A stretch of 64,000 nucleotides of DNA from Palaemon carinicauda (GCF_036898095.1 NC_090735.1:8020661-8084660), one strand, 5' to 3'; counted from the first letter of the stretch, positions 45,480 to 57,692 are shown. Made by a program: numbers and translations. The notes: generated by a model from the sequence alone, not told the origin.

Positions 45480-46675
45480 AAGATGCTGAAGAAGGAACGC
45501 TGCCCAGTCAGGCTGTGGATGAGTCTGGTAGGGACACTGTCATCTGTGGATCAATTTGTGTCACTAGGAAGACTACACCTCCGTCCTCTTCTATACCATC
45601 TAGCTTTTCACTGGAAAAAGGACAAGACGCTAGAAGCGGTCTCGATCCCGGTTTCCGGAAAGATAAAGTCTTGTCTGACTTGGTGAAAGGAGAGGGTCTT
45701 CCCCTGACTGTTCAGACTCCCAACCACGTTCTCTTCTCGGACGCATCGGACGTAGGCTGGGGTGCGACATTAGACGGTAGGGAATGCTCGGGATTATGGA
45801 ACTCGAGTCAAAGGACAATGCATTTCAACTGCAAGGAGCTACTGGCAGTACGTCTGACCTGGAAAAGCTTCAGGTCTCTCCTTCAAGGCAAAGTGGTGGA
45901 GGTGAACTCGGACAACACCACGGCTTTGGCGTACATCTCCAAGCAAGGAGGGACCTACTCTCTGACATTGTACGAGATCGCAAGGGACCTCCTCACCTGG
46001 TCAAAAGGTCTAGACATTTCACTAGTAACGAGGTTCATCCAAGGCAACTTGAATGTCATGGCAGATTGTCTCAGTCGGAAGGAACAAATAATTCCAACAG
46101 AATGGACCCTCCACAAGGATGTATGCAAGAGACTTTGGGCCACCTGGGGCCAGCCAACCATAGATCTCTTCGCAACCTCGATGACCAAGAGGCTCCCAAT
46201 ATTTTGCTCACCAATCCCGGACCCAGCAGCAGTTCATATAGATGCCTTTCTACTAGATTGGTCACATCTAGATCTATATGCATTCCCTCCGTTCAAGATT
46301 GTCAACAAGGTACTGCAGAAGTTCGCCTCTCACGAAGGGACAAGGTTGACGCTAGTTGCTTCCCTCTGGCCCGTGAGAGAATGGCTCACCGAGGTACTTC
46401 GATGGCTAGTAGACGTTCCCAGAACACTTCCCCTAAGGGTGGACCTTCTACGTCAGCCACGCGTAAAGAAGGTACACCAAGGCCTCCACGCTCTTCGTCT
46501 GACTGCCTTCAGACTATCGAAAGACTCTCGAGAGCTAGAGGCTTTTCGAAGGAGGCAACCAGAGCGATTGCTAGAGCAAGGAGAACATCCACCCTTAGAG
46601 TCTACCAATCGAAGTGGGAAATCTTCCGAAACTGGTGCAAGTCAGTATCCGTATCCTCGACCAGTACCTCTGTAA
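45480..46675 (+). pseudogene. pol: RT C-terminal end, RNase H and methyltransferase-like domain, E3
   Basis: The sequence jumps from gag remnants directly to the end of the RT (KKERCPVRLWMSLVGTLSS), so the RT catalytic core is deleted. A frameshift near 45690 precedes RNase H (FSDASDVGWG, NCKELLAV, NSDNTTALAY) and the methyltransferase-like part (IDLFATSMTKRLP, AFPPFKIVNK), which stay open to 46675. Confidence 0.88.
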
Positions 46676-47561
46676 CTCAAATAGCTGACTTTCTCTTATA
46701 TCTGAGGAAAGAACGATCTCTTTCAGCTCCCACTATCAAGGGTTACAGAAGCATGTTGGCATCAGTCTTCCGTCACAGAGGCTTAGATCTTTCCAACAAT
46801 AAAGATCTACAGGACCTCCTTAAGTCTTTTGAGACCACGAAGGAGCGTCGTTTGGTTACACCTGGTTGGAATGTAGACGTGGTACTAAGATTCCTTATGT
46901 CAGACAGGTTCGAACCGCTGCAATCAGCCTCCCTGAAAGATCTCACCTTTAAGACTCTTTTCCTGATATGCTTAGCACAGCTAAAAGAGTCAGTGAGATT
47001 CATGCCTTCAGCAAGAACATCGGATTCTCATCCGAAACGGCTACATGTTCTACAACTTGGTTTTCTAGCCAAACACGAGCTGCCTTCTCGGCCTTGACCA
47101 ATATCGTTCGATATTCCAAACTTATCGTATAGTTGGAAATGAACTAGAAAGAGTCTTATGTCCTGTAAGAGCTCTTAAGTTCTATTTAAAAACCTTTACG
47201 AGGCCCGTCTGAAGCTTTATGGTGTTCAGTTAAGAATCCATCTTTGCCTATGTCAAAGAATGCTTTATCCTATTTTATCAGACTGTTAATACGAGAAGCT
47301 CATTCCCATCTGAATGAGGAAGACCAAGCTTTGCTGAAGGTAAGGACACACGAAGTTAGAGCTGTCGCAACTTCCGTGGCCTTTAAACAAAATAGATCTC
47401 TGCAAAGTATAATCGACGCAACCTATTGGAAAAGCAAATCAGTGTTCGCGTCTTTTTATCTTAAGAATGTCCAGTCTCTTTACGAGACCTGCTACACTCT
47501 GGGACCATTCGTAACAACGAGTGCAGTAGTGGGTGAGGGCTCAACCACTACAATTCCCTAA
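46381..47561 (+). pseudogene. DIRS tyrosine recombinase, frameshifted, E3
   Basis: The N-terminal half is open to 47097, but the frame slips around the first catalytic Arg (near 46975-46985). More lesions lie at 47095-47240. The end (HEVR, IDATYWKSKS, FASFYLKN) is open at 47244-47561. It is not functional as it stands. Confidence 0.88.
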
Positions 47562-47965
47562 TTCCATAACCTTTTTAATCTTTCTCTTGAAATGTTTTAT
47601 TATTGTTTTTGGGTTGTCCGGAAGGCTAAGAAGCCTTTCGCATCCTACTTGATTTGGCGGGTGGTCAAAGTCATTTCTTGAGAAGCGCTTAGATTAGAGG
47701 TTTTGAGGAGGTCCTGTTGTATGGGTTGCAACCCTTGATACTTCAGATCCTAGGGGTCGCTCAGCATCCTAAGAGGATCGCGAGGCTCCGTAAGGAAGAC
47801 GTATTTAAAAAGGCAGAGTAATTGTTCAAGTCGACTTCCTTACCAGGTACTTATTTATTTTATGTTTGTTATTTTGAATAACTGCTAAAATGAAATACAA
47901 AATACTTAGCTCATAATAATGTAAACATGTAATGCTGGTCTCTACCCACCCCCCTGGGTGTGAAT

Positions 47966-48057
47966 CAGCTATATGATCACCGGCTAAGTTTAATATTGAA
48001 AAATGTTATTTTTATTAATAAAATAAATTTTTGAATATACTTACCCGGTGATCATAT
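47966..48057 (+). repeat. E3 internal complementary region
   Basis: 47966-48002 mirrors the left tip, including its private 'ggctaa' variant. From 48003 it mirrors the right tip ('ttattaataaaataaat'), with one mismatch. Confidence 0.94.
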
Positions 48058-48104
48058 ATTAAAGGACCCTCCCTTCCTCCCCAATAGAGACCCAGTGGAC
48101 CGAG

Positions 48105-48299
48105 GAGAAAATTGGTTCTTTGTTTGCTTGGAGTACTAAGTACCTGCTCGACAGATGGCGCTGTTGATGTACACCCCCACCTGCATAGCGATCGCTGGCG
48201 TATTTTGACCGTAGGTTTTTCTGTCGAGCAACAGAGTTGCAGCTATATGATCACCGGGTAAGTATATTAAAAAATTTATTTTATTAATAAAAATAACAT
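48105..48299 (-). repeat. E3 right ITR
   Basis: Reverse complement of the left ITR with no internal mismatch that I can see after 'accggg', plus the outer extension. Donor-like GTAAGTAT begins at 48258. Confidence 0.92.
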
Positions 48300-48635
48300 T
48301 TTTCAGTTGCACTCACATCAAGTCAAGAGGTTTGTCTTACCAACCTTCTAGTTGGCATGTCTATTTTCTTGCCATGGCTAGTAAATACTGTATCACTAAT
48401 CTCTGTGAGGTTCTTGGTAGCAGTGGAAAGATATTGAAAACTACCCTTGCTGTAGTGTTAATCAATACTTGTAGGGAAACTAATACAGTACAGTAGTTTC
48501 AGCTGTTTCATGAATTATTTACAAATCCATATCTTACACAAAATCCCACCTCCTGACCCTGCAGATTCAATTCATTCAACAAATTTAGGCGGGCTAACTT
48601 TTTGGGATATGGTACAGTACATACTTTACTATGCA

Positions 48636-49275
48636 TCATTATATTATTATCATTACTTGGTAGGCTACAACCCTATTTGGAAAAGCAGGATGCTATAAGC
48701 CCAGGGGCTCCAACAGGGAAAATAGCCCAGTGAGGAAAGGAAACAAGGAAAAATAAAATATTTTAAGAAGTGACAACATAAAAATAAATATTTCCATATA
48801 AACTATAAAAACTTTAACAAAACAAGAGGAAGAGAAATAAGATAGAATAGTGTGCCCAAGTGTACTCTCAAGCAAGAGAACTTTAATCCAAGACAGTGGA
48901 AGGCCATGGTACAGAGGCTATGGCACTACCCAAGACTAGAGACCAATGGTTTGATTTTGGAGTGTCCTTCTCTTAGGAGAGTTGCTTACCATAGCTAAAG
49001 AGTCTCTTCTATCCTTACCAAGAGGAAAGGGGCACTGCACGATTACAGTGCAGTAGTTAACCCCTTGAGAAAAGAAGAATTGTTTGGTAATCTTTGTGTT
49101 GTCAGGTGTATGAGGGCAGAGGAGAATATGTAAAGAATAAGCCAGACTATTCTGTGTATGTGTAGGCAAAAGAAAATGAACTGTAACTAGAGAGAATAAT
49201 CCAATGTACTGTACAGTAGTACTGTCTGGCCAGTCATAGGACCCATAACTCTCTAGCGGTAGTATTTCAATGGGT
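48636..49275 (-). repeat. Family A, long copy
   Basis: A short ATT tract, then 'aggctacaaccctatttgga' through 'ccatggtacagaggctatgg', 'taaccccttgagaaaagaag' and 'aactctctagcggtagtatt'. It is one of the fullest copies. 48300-48635 before it has no feature. Confidence 0.9.
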
Positions 49276-49948
49276 GGTAATTTATATGCTCATGAAAGAT
49301 GATAGAATTTGTTTTTATAAGTAAAAATTTAGCTCCAAGATTATTCATATCCAGAAAAATCTTTGGTTGTTGCGTAACCACAGAAGATTTCTGTAAAGAC
49401 TTTCAAACAAATAGTTTGTTAATCAATCTGGATATATGATTAAATCTGAGTAATTTATACCCTAGTAAATTCCTTGTAGTGTGAGCTTTAAATGCTTATC
49501 ATTGCTCAGAATACCTGAGTGTGAATGCTTTAAATAACACTAAAATGCCCAGCTTGCAAAGCTTTTACTCCTGTTGCGTATCCCTTACTCTATTGCTTAA
49601 TTTGATCTGCATTTTTTACTTCATATATGATGCGTAACCTTAAGATATTTATATTCCTGATATTTCTTTCACAAGGGAATGTAGAATCCTTTAAAGTTCA
49701 GTATTGTAGTACTGTATGACAGGTATGCATTGTAAGATTAATTTGACTGCATGTGTATTTTCTAGATTCTTCCCCTATGGACAGTGTTGGGGAACAGTAA
49801 AGGAACTGTATGACAGCAATGCCCTTAGTTTAGAATCTTGCAGGTTAACTTACCAGAGTTGACGATCAATTGGTTATGACATCAAAGATGTCTTCATCGA
49901 ATATCGTTGTCATATTTCTTTTATCTTTAAAAACTCCTTGTGTTTTAG
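49276..49948. other. Upstream region or 5' intron of the TBK1/IKK-epsilon gene
   Basis: No exon recognised. Because the first coding exon starts after an acceptor, this is probably a 5' intron and a separate 5' UTR exon may lie here or further left. I see no clear promoter. Confidence 0.4.
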
Positions 49949-50059
49949 GTGAGTGTAACAGGAATGTCATTCCTTCGGGGATCAGCCAACTATGTATGGT
50001 GTACGACATCTGTCCTGGGGAAAGGTGCCACTGGAGCAGTGTTCCAGGGTGTCAACAGG
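49949..50059 (+). CDS. TBK1: TBK1/IKK-epsilon-family kinase, first coding exon
   Basis: After an acceptor (tgtgttttag) come 15 nt of 5' UTR and ATG at 49964. The 32 codons start MSFLRGSANYVWCTTSVLGK and continue with the ATP-binding glycine loop (G19-K-G-A-T-G-A-V-F), ending AACAGG|gtaaga in phase 0. The layout matches the N-termini of vertebrate TBK1 and IKK-epsilon, where a short 'N-x-x-W' segment precedes a G-x-G-A-T loop. These kinases phosphorylate IRF-type factors and act in antiviral and NF-kB signalling and autophagy. Invertebrates usually have one ancestral member, so TBK1 is a family label and not a claim against IKBKE. The exon is followed by an ~8.5-kb intron holding E4. Confidence 0.9.
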
Positions 50060-51697
50060 GTAAGATATGAAGTTTATTTTTCTCCAAAAATATTTTAAGT
50101 TTAGCTATGGTTCATTACTCCCAATCATCTATGTAATTATGCAATTTTTACTGTATTGTAACACTAGTTGACGTTTTCTAATATGAGAGTTACTTGTTTT
50201 TAAGTATAGTTAGATACTGTAGTACTTTCATATACAGTAATTCAAATATACCCCCCATCATCCTCATTCAGAATTGATAGATATTTTAGATTCTTTAACA
50301 TATAAGTGTTATGATTTTTGTAAAAGGCTAAACATAGTACAAAACAAAAGTTGGATTCATCTTTTTATCATCATATTGCCCATCTCTTAGTAATGAAAGG
50401 ACTTCAGTTAATGGCTTCATTGGTCTGTAATATAACTTACGGTACAAGTAAGGCTAAGCCATTGGATAGTTGGCAACTAGGAAACCTGTCTGAACTAATA
50501 GACCCACCAGAAATCAGTATTTGTGCAATGATCCTTGGAGTTCATTATAGAAGTCGACCTGGGTTTTTTTTTTTTCACAAAAATACCCCAAGAAAATAAA
50601 GTACGAAAAATCTGTTTGCTCCTAAGCGTATAAAAACTTTTCGTCTTTTGAAATAAGGAGACTCTCTTATTGGTGGTTAGGAGAGTCTCTTAGAATGAAA
50701 CTGCTTTGTTCTTGTTTTTTTTTTTTTCATTTACACAAACCTGAGTCCTGTAAAGTCAGACTTCCCACTTCAACCACCCCCCTTTCAGTCCTGAGCCAAA
50801 GGTCAAAAGTGAAGTCTTTAAATGTAGAGTGGGCATGGCTATTCTCCCCTGCTTACCACATGTTAAATACCCCATTAACGATTTCAGCAGTTGTTCCAGC
50901 TCACGTAAAGACAACGTATTTTGAAGGGCTCAAGTCTGTATAGCTTTGAAAAATACAAATACAGTACCTTTAAAAGAATTTATTTGGTTAAATGTTATGA
51001 TAACGTAGCATTATTATTTAGGTTGTCTCCAAAATTTGGCATTAACATCAAACCACTCTCAGAACTGTGAGAGTATTGTAAGATATCCAGAAAATGAAAG
51101 CTTCAAATACAATTTGTGTAGTGATTGGTAAAAGCCATCATGTGAAGGATTAAAGTCATATCAAAAGAAAGCATTACAGTTATAATTCAGAATGAGAATC
51201 CAATGTTCTAAATAATGAAGTACGTAACTCTAGTTGCTTTTTAGCCAGTTTTAAATAAAGGTGAGAATATATACATTGAGATACTAACGACTGAATACTC
51301 TGTAGTGAAATCACTATGTCATGATATAGAACTTAACCACAAGACTGATTGGTTATATTTAGTTCTGCATTAATGTGCACTTATAAGAAATGGTTGCTAA
51401 ACAGGAAAAACAAAACTCTTGATATATTGTTCAATAAAAAAAAGGATTGGTACAATTTCACGGCCATCAAATGTAGATATGATAATTGTCCTTACTATTA
51501 AGAGCACAGTACTGGTACTTTATTGTTACTGAAGATACCTTAAAGGAACATACGTATTAGGGCAAATACAGTATATTTTGATATTTTAATTCCATTATTT
51601 CAAGTGTTTAGTTGTGGCTTGTTAAATGCAAATACAGTATGGCAATGAGAAATTTGGATTTTTTTATTAAGCACAGTTTTCCATTTAATGTTAACTT
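50060..51697. other. TBK1-like intron 1, left part
   Basis: Intronic, no exon recognised. A hairpin with 9-bp arms (gagactctc at 50658, gagagtctc at 50681) and a 14-base loop lies at 50658-50689. 50727-50990 resembles a dispersed-element end ('acacaaacctgagtcctgta', 'tgaaaaatacaaatac'). Confidence 0.5.
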
Positions 51698-51699
51698 CC

Positions 51700-51757
<58 letters not shown>

Positions 51758-51919
51758 TACTATTATTATTATTATTATTACTACTTGCTATGCTACAACC
51801 CTAGTTATAAAAGCAGTATGCTATTATCCCAGGGGCTCCAACAAGGAAAATAACCCAGTGAGGAAAAGAAACAAGGAAAAATGAAATATTTTAAGAAAAA
51901 TAACAACATTAAAATGAAC
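51698..51919 (-). repeat. Family A copy cut short by E4
   Basis: (ATT)n at 51700-51783, then 'tgctatgctacaaccctagt' through 'ataacaacattaaaatgaac', stopping exactly where E4 begins. The expected continuation is not found after E4 (58402 onward). Confidence 0.88.
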
Positions 51920-52087
51920 TTTTCAATATTAATCTTACCCGATGATCATGTAGCTGTCAACTCTGTTGCCCGACAGAAATCTACGGTCGGGATACGCCAG
52001 CGATCGCTATACAGGTGGGGGTGTACACAACAGCGCCATCTGTGAGCAGGTACTCAAGTACTTCTTGTCAACAAGAACTCAATTTTT
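51920..52087 (+). repeat. E4 left ITR
   Basis: Begins ttttcaatattaatcttacc and pairs with 58209-58401. Confidence 0.92.
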
Positions 52088-52246
52088 CCTCTGTCGTGCC
52101 ACCGGCTAGACCTACTTGGATACGCTGTTGATTCTGGAGTTATTGTTCACGATTTGGTGATGTATTTGCTCTAGAGTTTAGCCTTCGCTATTCAGGAAGC
52201 TTTATCATTAGCTTAGCAAGTTTTTGGAATTAATTTGAATTAATTT

Positions 52247-53290
52247 TGGTGACGAAGAGAGTATGAACTCTCTTTCACTTTTAAATGGCCGACCCTTCCC
52301 TTAGACGGAAGTGTTGGTGTCGAAGAGAGTATAGACTCTCTTTCTTAATTTTGCTTAACAAAGTTATAGATTTATTTTATATCTCTCCGCCTTTTATAGG
52401 CCTCTTCGATTAACTTCCTTTTATTATAAACTTATAAAAATTAATTTTTATGTTTGTTTATATGCGACCTTTCCTAATAGTAGGCGGTCTTTTCTTGGTA
52501 CCGAAGTTAATTAACATTGAGCCCGTCATATCGTTTTTGCCTGTTAAGATTTTATGCTATTTTAATTTTAATGTTTTTGAAAGAATTTCTTTGATAGTCT
52601 CGTACTGTTTTCAAAGTTGAACTAACGTTTTGTTTTGTCTCCGCAGTTGTTGACGTTCAGAACGTTCAACTTGCGCTCTATCGTTACGATAGAGAGAGAG
52701 TATTCACGGTTTCACGTTGCAGTAAGAGTAAACCGATTCTAGCGTTTTGTTCATTCTTTCTTAGCTTAAATGGTTTTAATTCTAATAAAGGAACTTTTTA
52801 TTTGGGAAATCTTTCAGTTTTTTTCCTTTAACAATAATATGTTTTAACGATATATATAATTGGGCTCATCTCTCAGGTTCTAAGTCAAGAGAGAGAGAGA
52901 GAGAGAGATAGAGACGGAGGGAGAGAGAGGAGGATAAACGTTTCGTTCAAGCGGGTAACGTTGTTATCGTTTTTGCTCTTCTCCCTAGTCTCTTTAGGGG
53001 AAGAAGGTAAAACGTTTCTAGAGTTTTATTCTTGTTCCTAGGCTTTATGCGGTGAGAGATTTTAAACGTAGTTTATTTGATCTAGTGTTTAGTCTCTTTT
53101 CCAGCCACTGAATTCTTTATCTTTCATTATGTTTTTCTGTTACATTGTAATACTGTTTTCGCAATTACTAACTTTTAATGAAGGATAGGATTGCGTGTTT
53201 CAGGTACAAACCACTTAAAGTTTCGAGTTCAGTGAAATAAGTGCAAACAGAAAATCAAAAGTGATAAAGTGATAAGTGCAAAGTGTTACA
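52247..53290 (+). other. Non-coding leader, E4 copy
   Basis: Homologous to 42290-43340. The palindrome ctctatcgttacgatagag recurs near 52676-52694 and the 'agagagtat-(g/a)-gactctct' hairpin occurs twice (near 52257 and 52326). GA-rich patch near 52888-52935. Confidence 0.8.
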
Positions 53291-54040
53291 GTGTTGCGTT
53301 CGAGGGTTCGTCTGTTCGTGCCAGTTGTTCGCCTAGTCTGGGACCTCTTACAAGCTCCCAAGCCCAGGGGAGAAGTAATGTCGAAGGACTTATGGGTTCA
53401 TCAGGCCTTGATCGACGAACAGACGTTTCCCTCCGTGGTTTCGGGTGTATCCACTCACGTAGCCGACGTGATCACCCCACCCACACAAAGACGAGAGAGC
53501 CCATTTATTCCTCGTCTGCGGAAGAGGTTTCTCGCAGAAACCATGGACCAAATCTTGCAGCTTTTAAGTGCAAGTCGGTCCCTTCCGCGCGAGTCCAACG
53601 GCCTAGGTGTAGCCACTGGGTCAGTTCGGACTTGCTGCAGTACGACAACTGCACACCTCCCAGAGAGGCAAGGTGGTACCGCAACAGGCAGTAACTCCGT
53701 CTGTTGCCGCACCAGCTGTTTTAGACCCTCAGTCTCAACGGACAGTAGCTCCGTTTGTTGTTGTCTTTCTTAGACCCTAGTGGTCCATGCTGCAGACTAT
53801 ACAGTCTCAGCTTGCTCCTTCATACAGGAGTATCATGCTGGAAGGTTGACAATGCAGCCTGTTAACCTACAACCCGCCGAGGTTGTGCGCTCAGCAGATA
53901 CTGCGGCTGCCTGCTCCCACCCTCCACCTGTGAGAGCTCCACCTCCGATGCGCAGTCCACCCTGCCAGACGCATGTTCTTGCTGCGCCTCCTGCTTTCAT
54001 GCGTGAGCTGCCGCATCGGGAGTTGCCGGGTTCCAGCACT

Positions 54041-54481
54041 ATGCGGCAACCTCCTCAACCCATGAGGCAGGAGCCTCATGCTTTGCGGCATCCTCCTCAA
54101 CCCATGAGGCAGGAGCCTCATGCTATGCGGCAACCTCCTCAACCCATGAGGCAGGAGCCTCATGCTATGCGGCATCCTCCTCAACCCATGAGGCAGGAGC
54201 CTCATGCTATGCGGCATCCTCCTCAACCCATGAGGCAGGAGCCTCATGCTATGCGGCAACCTCCTCAACCCATGAGGCAGGAGCCTCATGCTATGCGGCA
54301 TCCTCCTCAACCCATGAGGCAGGAGCCTCATGCTATGCGGCATCCTCCTCAACCCATGAGGCAGGAGACTCATGCTATGCGGCATCCTCCTCAACCCATG
54401 AGGCAGGAGCCTCATGCTATGCGGCAACCTCCTCTACCCATGAGGCAGGAGCCTCATGCAATGCGGCATCCTCCTCAACCC
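54041..54481. repeat. 42-bp minisatellite, about 10.5 copies
   Basis: The unit starts 'atgcggcaacctcctcaacc' and reads MRQPPQPMRQEPHA in the gag direction. Copies alternate between 'ggcaac' and 'ggcatc' and otherwise differ little. The opposite strand is open too (a Met/Arg/Leu/Pro/His-rich frame), simply because 42 is a multiple of 3. Confidence 0.97.
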
Positions 54482-54765
54482 ATGCGGCATGAGCCTCATC
54501 CCATGCAGCATGAGCCTCATCCCATGCAGCATGAGCCTCATCCCATGCAGCATGAGCTTCATCCCATGCAGCATAAGCCGCATGCCATGCAACATGCTCT
54601 GCATACCTTACAGCATGCTCTACTTACAGCATGCTCTGCATACCTTACAACATGCTCTGCATTCCTTACAGCATGCTCTGCATACCTTACAGCATGCTCT
54701 GCATACCTTACAGCATGCTCTGCATACCTTACAGCATGCTCTGCATATCTTACCGCATGCTCCTC
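54482..54765. repeat. Two 21-bp tandem arrays
   Basis: About five units of 'atgcagcatgagcctcatcc'-type (54482-54586) are followed by about eight units of 'catgctctgcataccttaca'-type (54587-54765). 21 is half of 42 and the units share 'atgc.gcat', so the arrays probably arose from the same sequence by slippage and drift. Confidence 0.93.
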
Positions 54766-55349
54766 AATCACACATCTTTGGTTGTTGCCAACTCACAAGA
54801 CTGTCAAGCAGTTTCATAACGTTGCCTTCTGGTCTGCTGCTTTTGCACCAGTGAAACCCTCACTGAGATAACTTAGCTTTTCTCGGATATGGTTCCTGTA
54901 GATGAGAAAGTGCTATTCTCCCTCCTTCTGATATTCCCTTGAGGACTCTGTCATTTGGAGAGGGGCCTTAAGCTGCTTAGCCTCCTATGGACTTTTATTT
55001 AAGCATAACATGCTTCCAGGGAGGGTAATGGTTCCGCTTCAGTCGCTAACCCCGTCTGTTGCCACACCTGCTCCCATAGACCTTGAGCTTTGTTGCAAGA
55101 CATGCAGTCCAAGCTTAGTCCTTGTTAGAGGATTTTTGTTTACGGAGTGAGTGTGTCACTGGGAAGACGTTCAACAACCAGCAGAGGTGACTTGTTGTGA
55201 CGCAGTGCGGCAACCTCAGCAACCCGATAAGGAGTTGTCTGTACTACCCAGACAGTCTAGACAGTTTCGGGTTGTCGCTGTACTTCCTCGCTTCCCCATG
55301 GTTGACAGTTCTCAGACTGTGCAGCAGTACCATGATCTTGTGTCCGGCT

Positions 55350-56816
55350 CCGTCAGACGACTGGCTTTTAAGAGCTCCCACAAGTCGTCGCTGTCTGGAG
55401 AATCTCAGATGGACTATGGATCTGACCAAGGAACTGGGCCTCCTGGTCAATTTAGAGGAGTCCCAGCTCGTCCCATCCCAGACCATTGTCTACCTGGGTA
55501 TGGAGCTTCAGAGTCGAGCTTTTCGGGCTTTTCCGTTGGCCCCAAGGATCTACCAAGCCCTAGAATGCATCCAGAGCATGCTGAGAAGGAACTTATGCTC
55601 AGTCAGGTAGTGGATGAGTCTAACAGGGACACTTTCATCGCTGGCCCTGTTCATCGAGTTAGGGAGACTCCACCTCCGCCCCCTTCAGTATCATCTAGCT
55701 GCTCACTGGATAAAGGACATGACGCTAGAGACAGTCTCAGTTCCTGTTTCCGAAGAGATGAGGTCTACTCTAACGTGGTGAAAGAACAGCTTTCTTCTCA
55801 AGGAAGGTCTACCTTTGGCTGTTCAGAAACCCGACCGCCGTCTCTTCTCGGACACATCAGACACGGGCTGGGGTGCGACTTTGGACGGACAGGAATGCTC
55901 GGGAACATGGAATCAGGAGCAAAGGACACTTCACATCAATTGCAAGGAGCTGTTGGCGGTTCATCTGGCCTTGATAAACTTCAAGTCCCTCCAGCTTAAC
56001 AAGGTGGTGGAGGTGGACTCCGACAACACCACAGCCTTGGCTTACATCTCCAAGCAGGGAGGGACTCATTCGAGGAAGTTGTTCTAGATCGCAAGGGACC
56101 TCCTCATCTGGTCAAAAGATCGCAAGCTCACGCTGGTAACGAGGTTCATTTAGGGCGACATGAATGTCATGGCAGATCGCCTCAGCCGGAAGGGTCAGGT
56201 CATCCCCACAGAGTGGACCCTTCACAAGAATGTTTGCAGCAGACTTTGGGCCCTGTGGAGTCAGCCAACCATAGATCTGTTCGCTACCTCGATAACCTAG
56301 AGGCTCCCGTTGTATTGTTCTCCGATTCCAGACCCAGCAGCAGTTCACGTGGATGCTTTTCTGCTGGATTGGTCCCATCTCGACCTGTATGCATTCCCGC
56401 CGTTCAAGATTGTCAACAGGGTACTTCAGAAGTTCGCCTCTCGCAAAGGGACACGGCTGACGTTGGTTGCTCCCCTCTGGCCCGCGAGAGAATGGTTCAT
56501 AGAGGTACTGCAATGGCTGGTCGACATTCCCAGGACTCTTCCTCTAGGAGTGGACCTTCTACGTCAACCTCACGTAAAGAAGGTACACCCAAACCTCCAC
56601 GCTCTTCGTCTGACTGCCTTCAGACTATCGAAAGACTCTCAAGAGCTAGAGGCTTTTCGAAGGAGGCAGCCAGAGCGATTGCCAGAGCAAGGAGGACATC
56701 CACTCTCAGAGTCTATCAGTCTAAATGGGAAGTCTTCCGAAGCTGGTACAAGGCCAATGCAGTTTCCTCAACCAGTACCACTGTACCCCAGATTGCTGAC
56801 TTCCTGTTACATCTAA
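55350..56816 (+). pseudogene. pol: RT C-terminal part, RNase H, methyltransferase-like domain, E4
   Basis: Begins abruptly at DDWLLRAPTSRRCLENL (about 55358). The RT fingers and palm before YLDD are deleted. A frame break follows CSVR at 55610. RNase H (TGWGATL, NCKELLAV, DSDNTTALAY) is open at 55815-56087 and ends in a TAG. The methyltransferase-like part (AFPPFKIVNR) is open at 56310-56816. Another in-frame TAG lies near 56150. Confidence 0.87.
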
Positions 56817-57692
56817 GGAACGTAAGATCGCTTTCAGCTCCTACGATCAAGGGTTACAGAAGTATGTTGGCAGCGGTTTTCCGCCACAGAGGCTTGGATC
56901 TTTCCACCAACAAAGATCTACAGGACCTCCTTAGGTCTTTTGAGACCTCAAAGGAACGTCGGTTGTCCACTCCAGGCTGGAATCTAGACGTGGTCCTAAG
57001 GTTCCTTATGTCATCAAGATTTGAACCTCTCCAATCAGCCTCTTTTAAGGACCTCACATTAAAAACTCTTTTCCTCGTGTGCTTGGCAACAGCTAAAAGA
57101 GTAAGTGAGATCCACGCCTTCAGCAGGAACATAGTTTTCACATCTGAAACGGCTACATGTTCCTTGCAGCTCGGTTTTTTGCTAAAACGAGCTTCCTTCA
57201 CGTCCTTGGCCTAAGTCGTTCGAGATCCCAAGTCTGTCCAACTTGGTGGGGAACGAACTGGAGAGAGTACTTTGCCCAGTTAGAGCTCTTAGGTACTATC
57301 TAAAAAGGTCATAACCTTTACGAGGACAATCAGAAGCCTTATGGTGTGCTATCAAGAAGCCTTCTCTTCCAATGTCTAAGAACTCAGTTTCTTACTAAAT
57401 CAAGCTTCTGATTAGGGAAGCACATTCTCATCTGAAGGAAGAAGACCTTGCTTTGCTGAAGGTAAGGACACATGAAGTGAGAGCTGTGGCTACTTCAGTG
57501 GCTTTCAAACAGAACCGTTCTCTGCAGAGTGTTATGGATGCAACCTATTGGAGAAGCAAGTCGGTGTTCGCATCATTCTATCTCAAAGATGTCCAGTCTC
57601 TTTACGAGAACTGCTACACCCTGGGACCATTCGTAGCAACGAATGCAGTAGTAGGGGGGGGGCTCAGCCACTACATTCCCATAATCCCATAA
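56492..57692 (+). pseudogene. DIRS tyrosine recombinase, broken, E4
   Basis: Open through the core-binding domain and the first catalytic Arg (TAKRVSEIHA) to about 57190, where a frameshift occurs. Further stops lie near 57310 and 57395. The end with HEVR, ATYWRSKS and FASFYLKD is open at 57453-57692. Confidence 0.87.

Larger units (their letters stand above)
41969..48299 (+). mobile_element. E3: defective DIRS1-like element with alternative leader (6.3 kb)
   Basis: Complete termini and ICR, but the gag N-terminus is replaced by a ~1-kb non-coding leader (about 42290-43340). Gag is broken and partly duplicated, most of the RT including YLDD is deleted, and the recombinase is frameshifted. 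The ITRs are nearly identical to each other, differing from E1 and E2 in shared ways ('ccaagcaaacaaag'). Confidence 0.94.
53291..55340 (+). pseudogene. gag: DIRS gag remnants with minisatellites, E4
   Basis: Gag pieces in several frames match the middle of E1/E2 gag (for example RPSRPSPGP-like sequence near 53310 and 'gccactgggtcagttcgga' near 53610). The open frame 53780-54871 is mostly repeats. A second Gag-like block near 55020-55090 duplicates part of ~53690, as in E3. The N-terminal cysteine cluster and the FRKVLAL block are absent. Confidence 0.82.

Noticed and set aside
49870..50070. 66-codon frame beginning MVMTSKMSSSNIV over TBK1-like exon 1
   Set aside because: It is in a different frame from the kinase sequence, which has correct splice sites and phase.
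53891..54427. 178-codon minus-strand frame with regular Met-Arg-Leu-Leu-Pro-His units
   Set aside because: It is the antisense of a 42-bp tandem repeat and stays open only because the period is a multiple of 3.
54041..54765. CRISPR-like array
   Set aside because: The repeats are contiguous with no unique spacers, inside a eukaryotic retrotransposon. It is a minisatellite.
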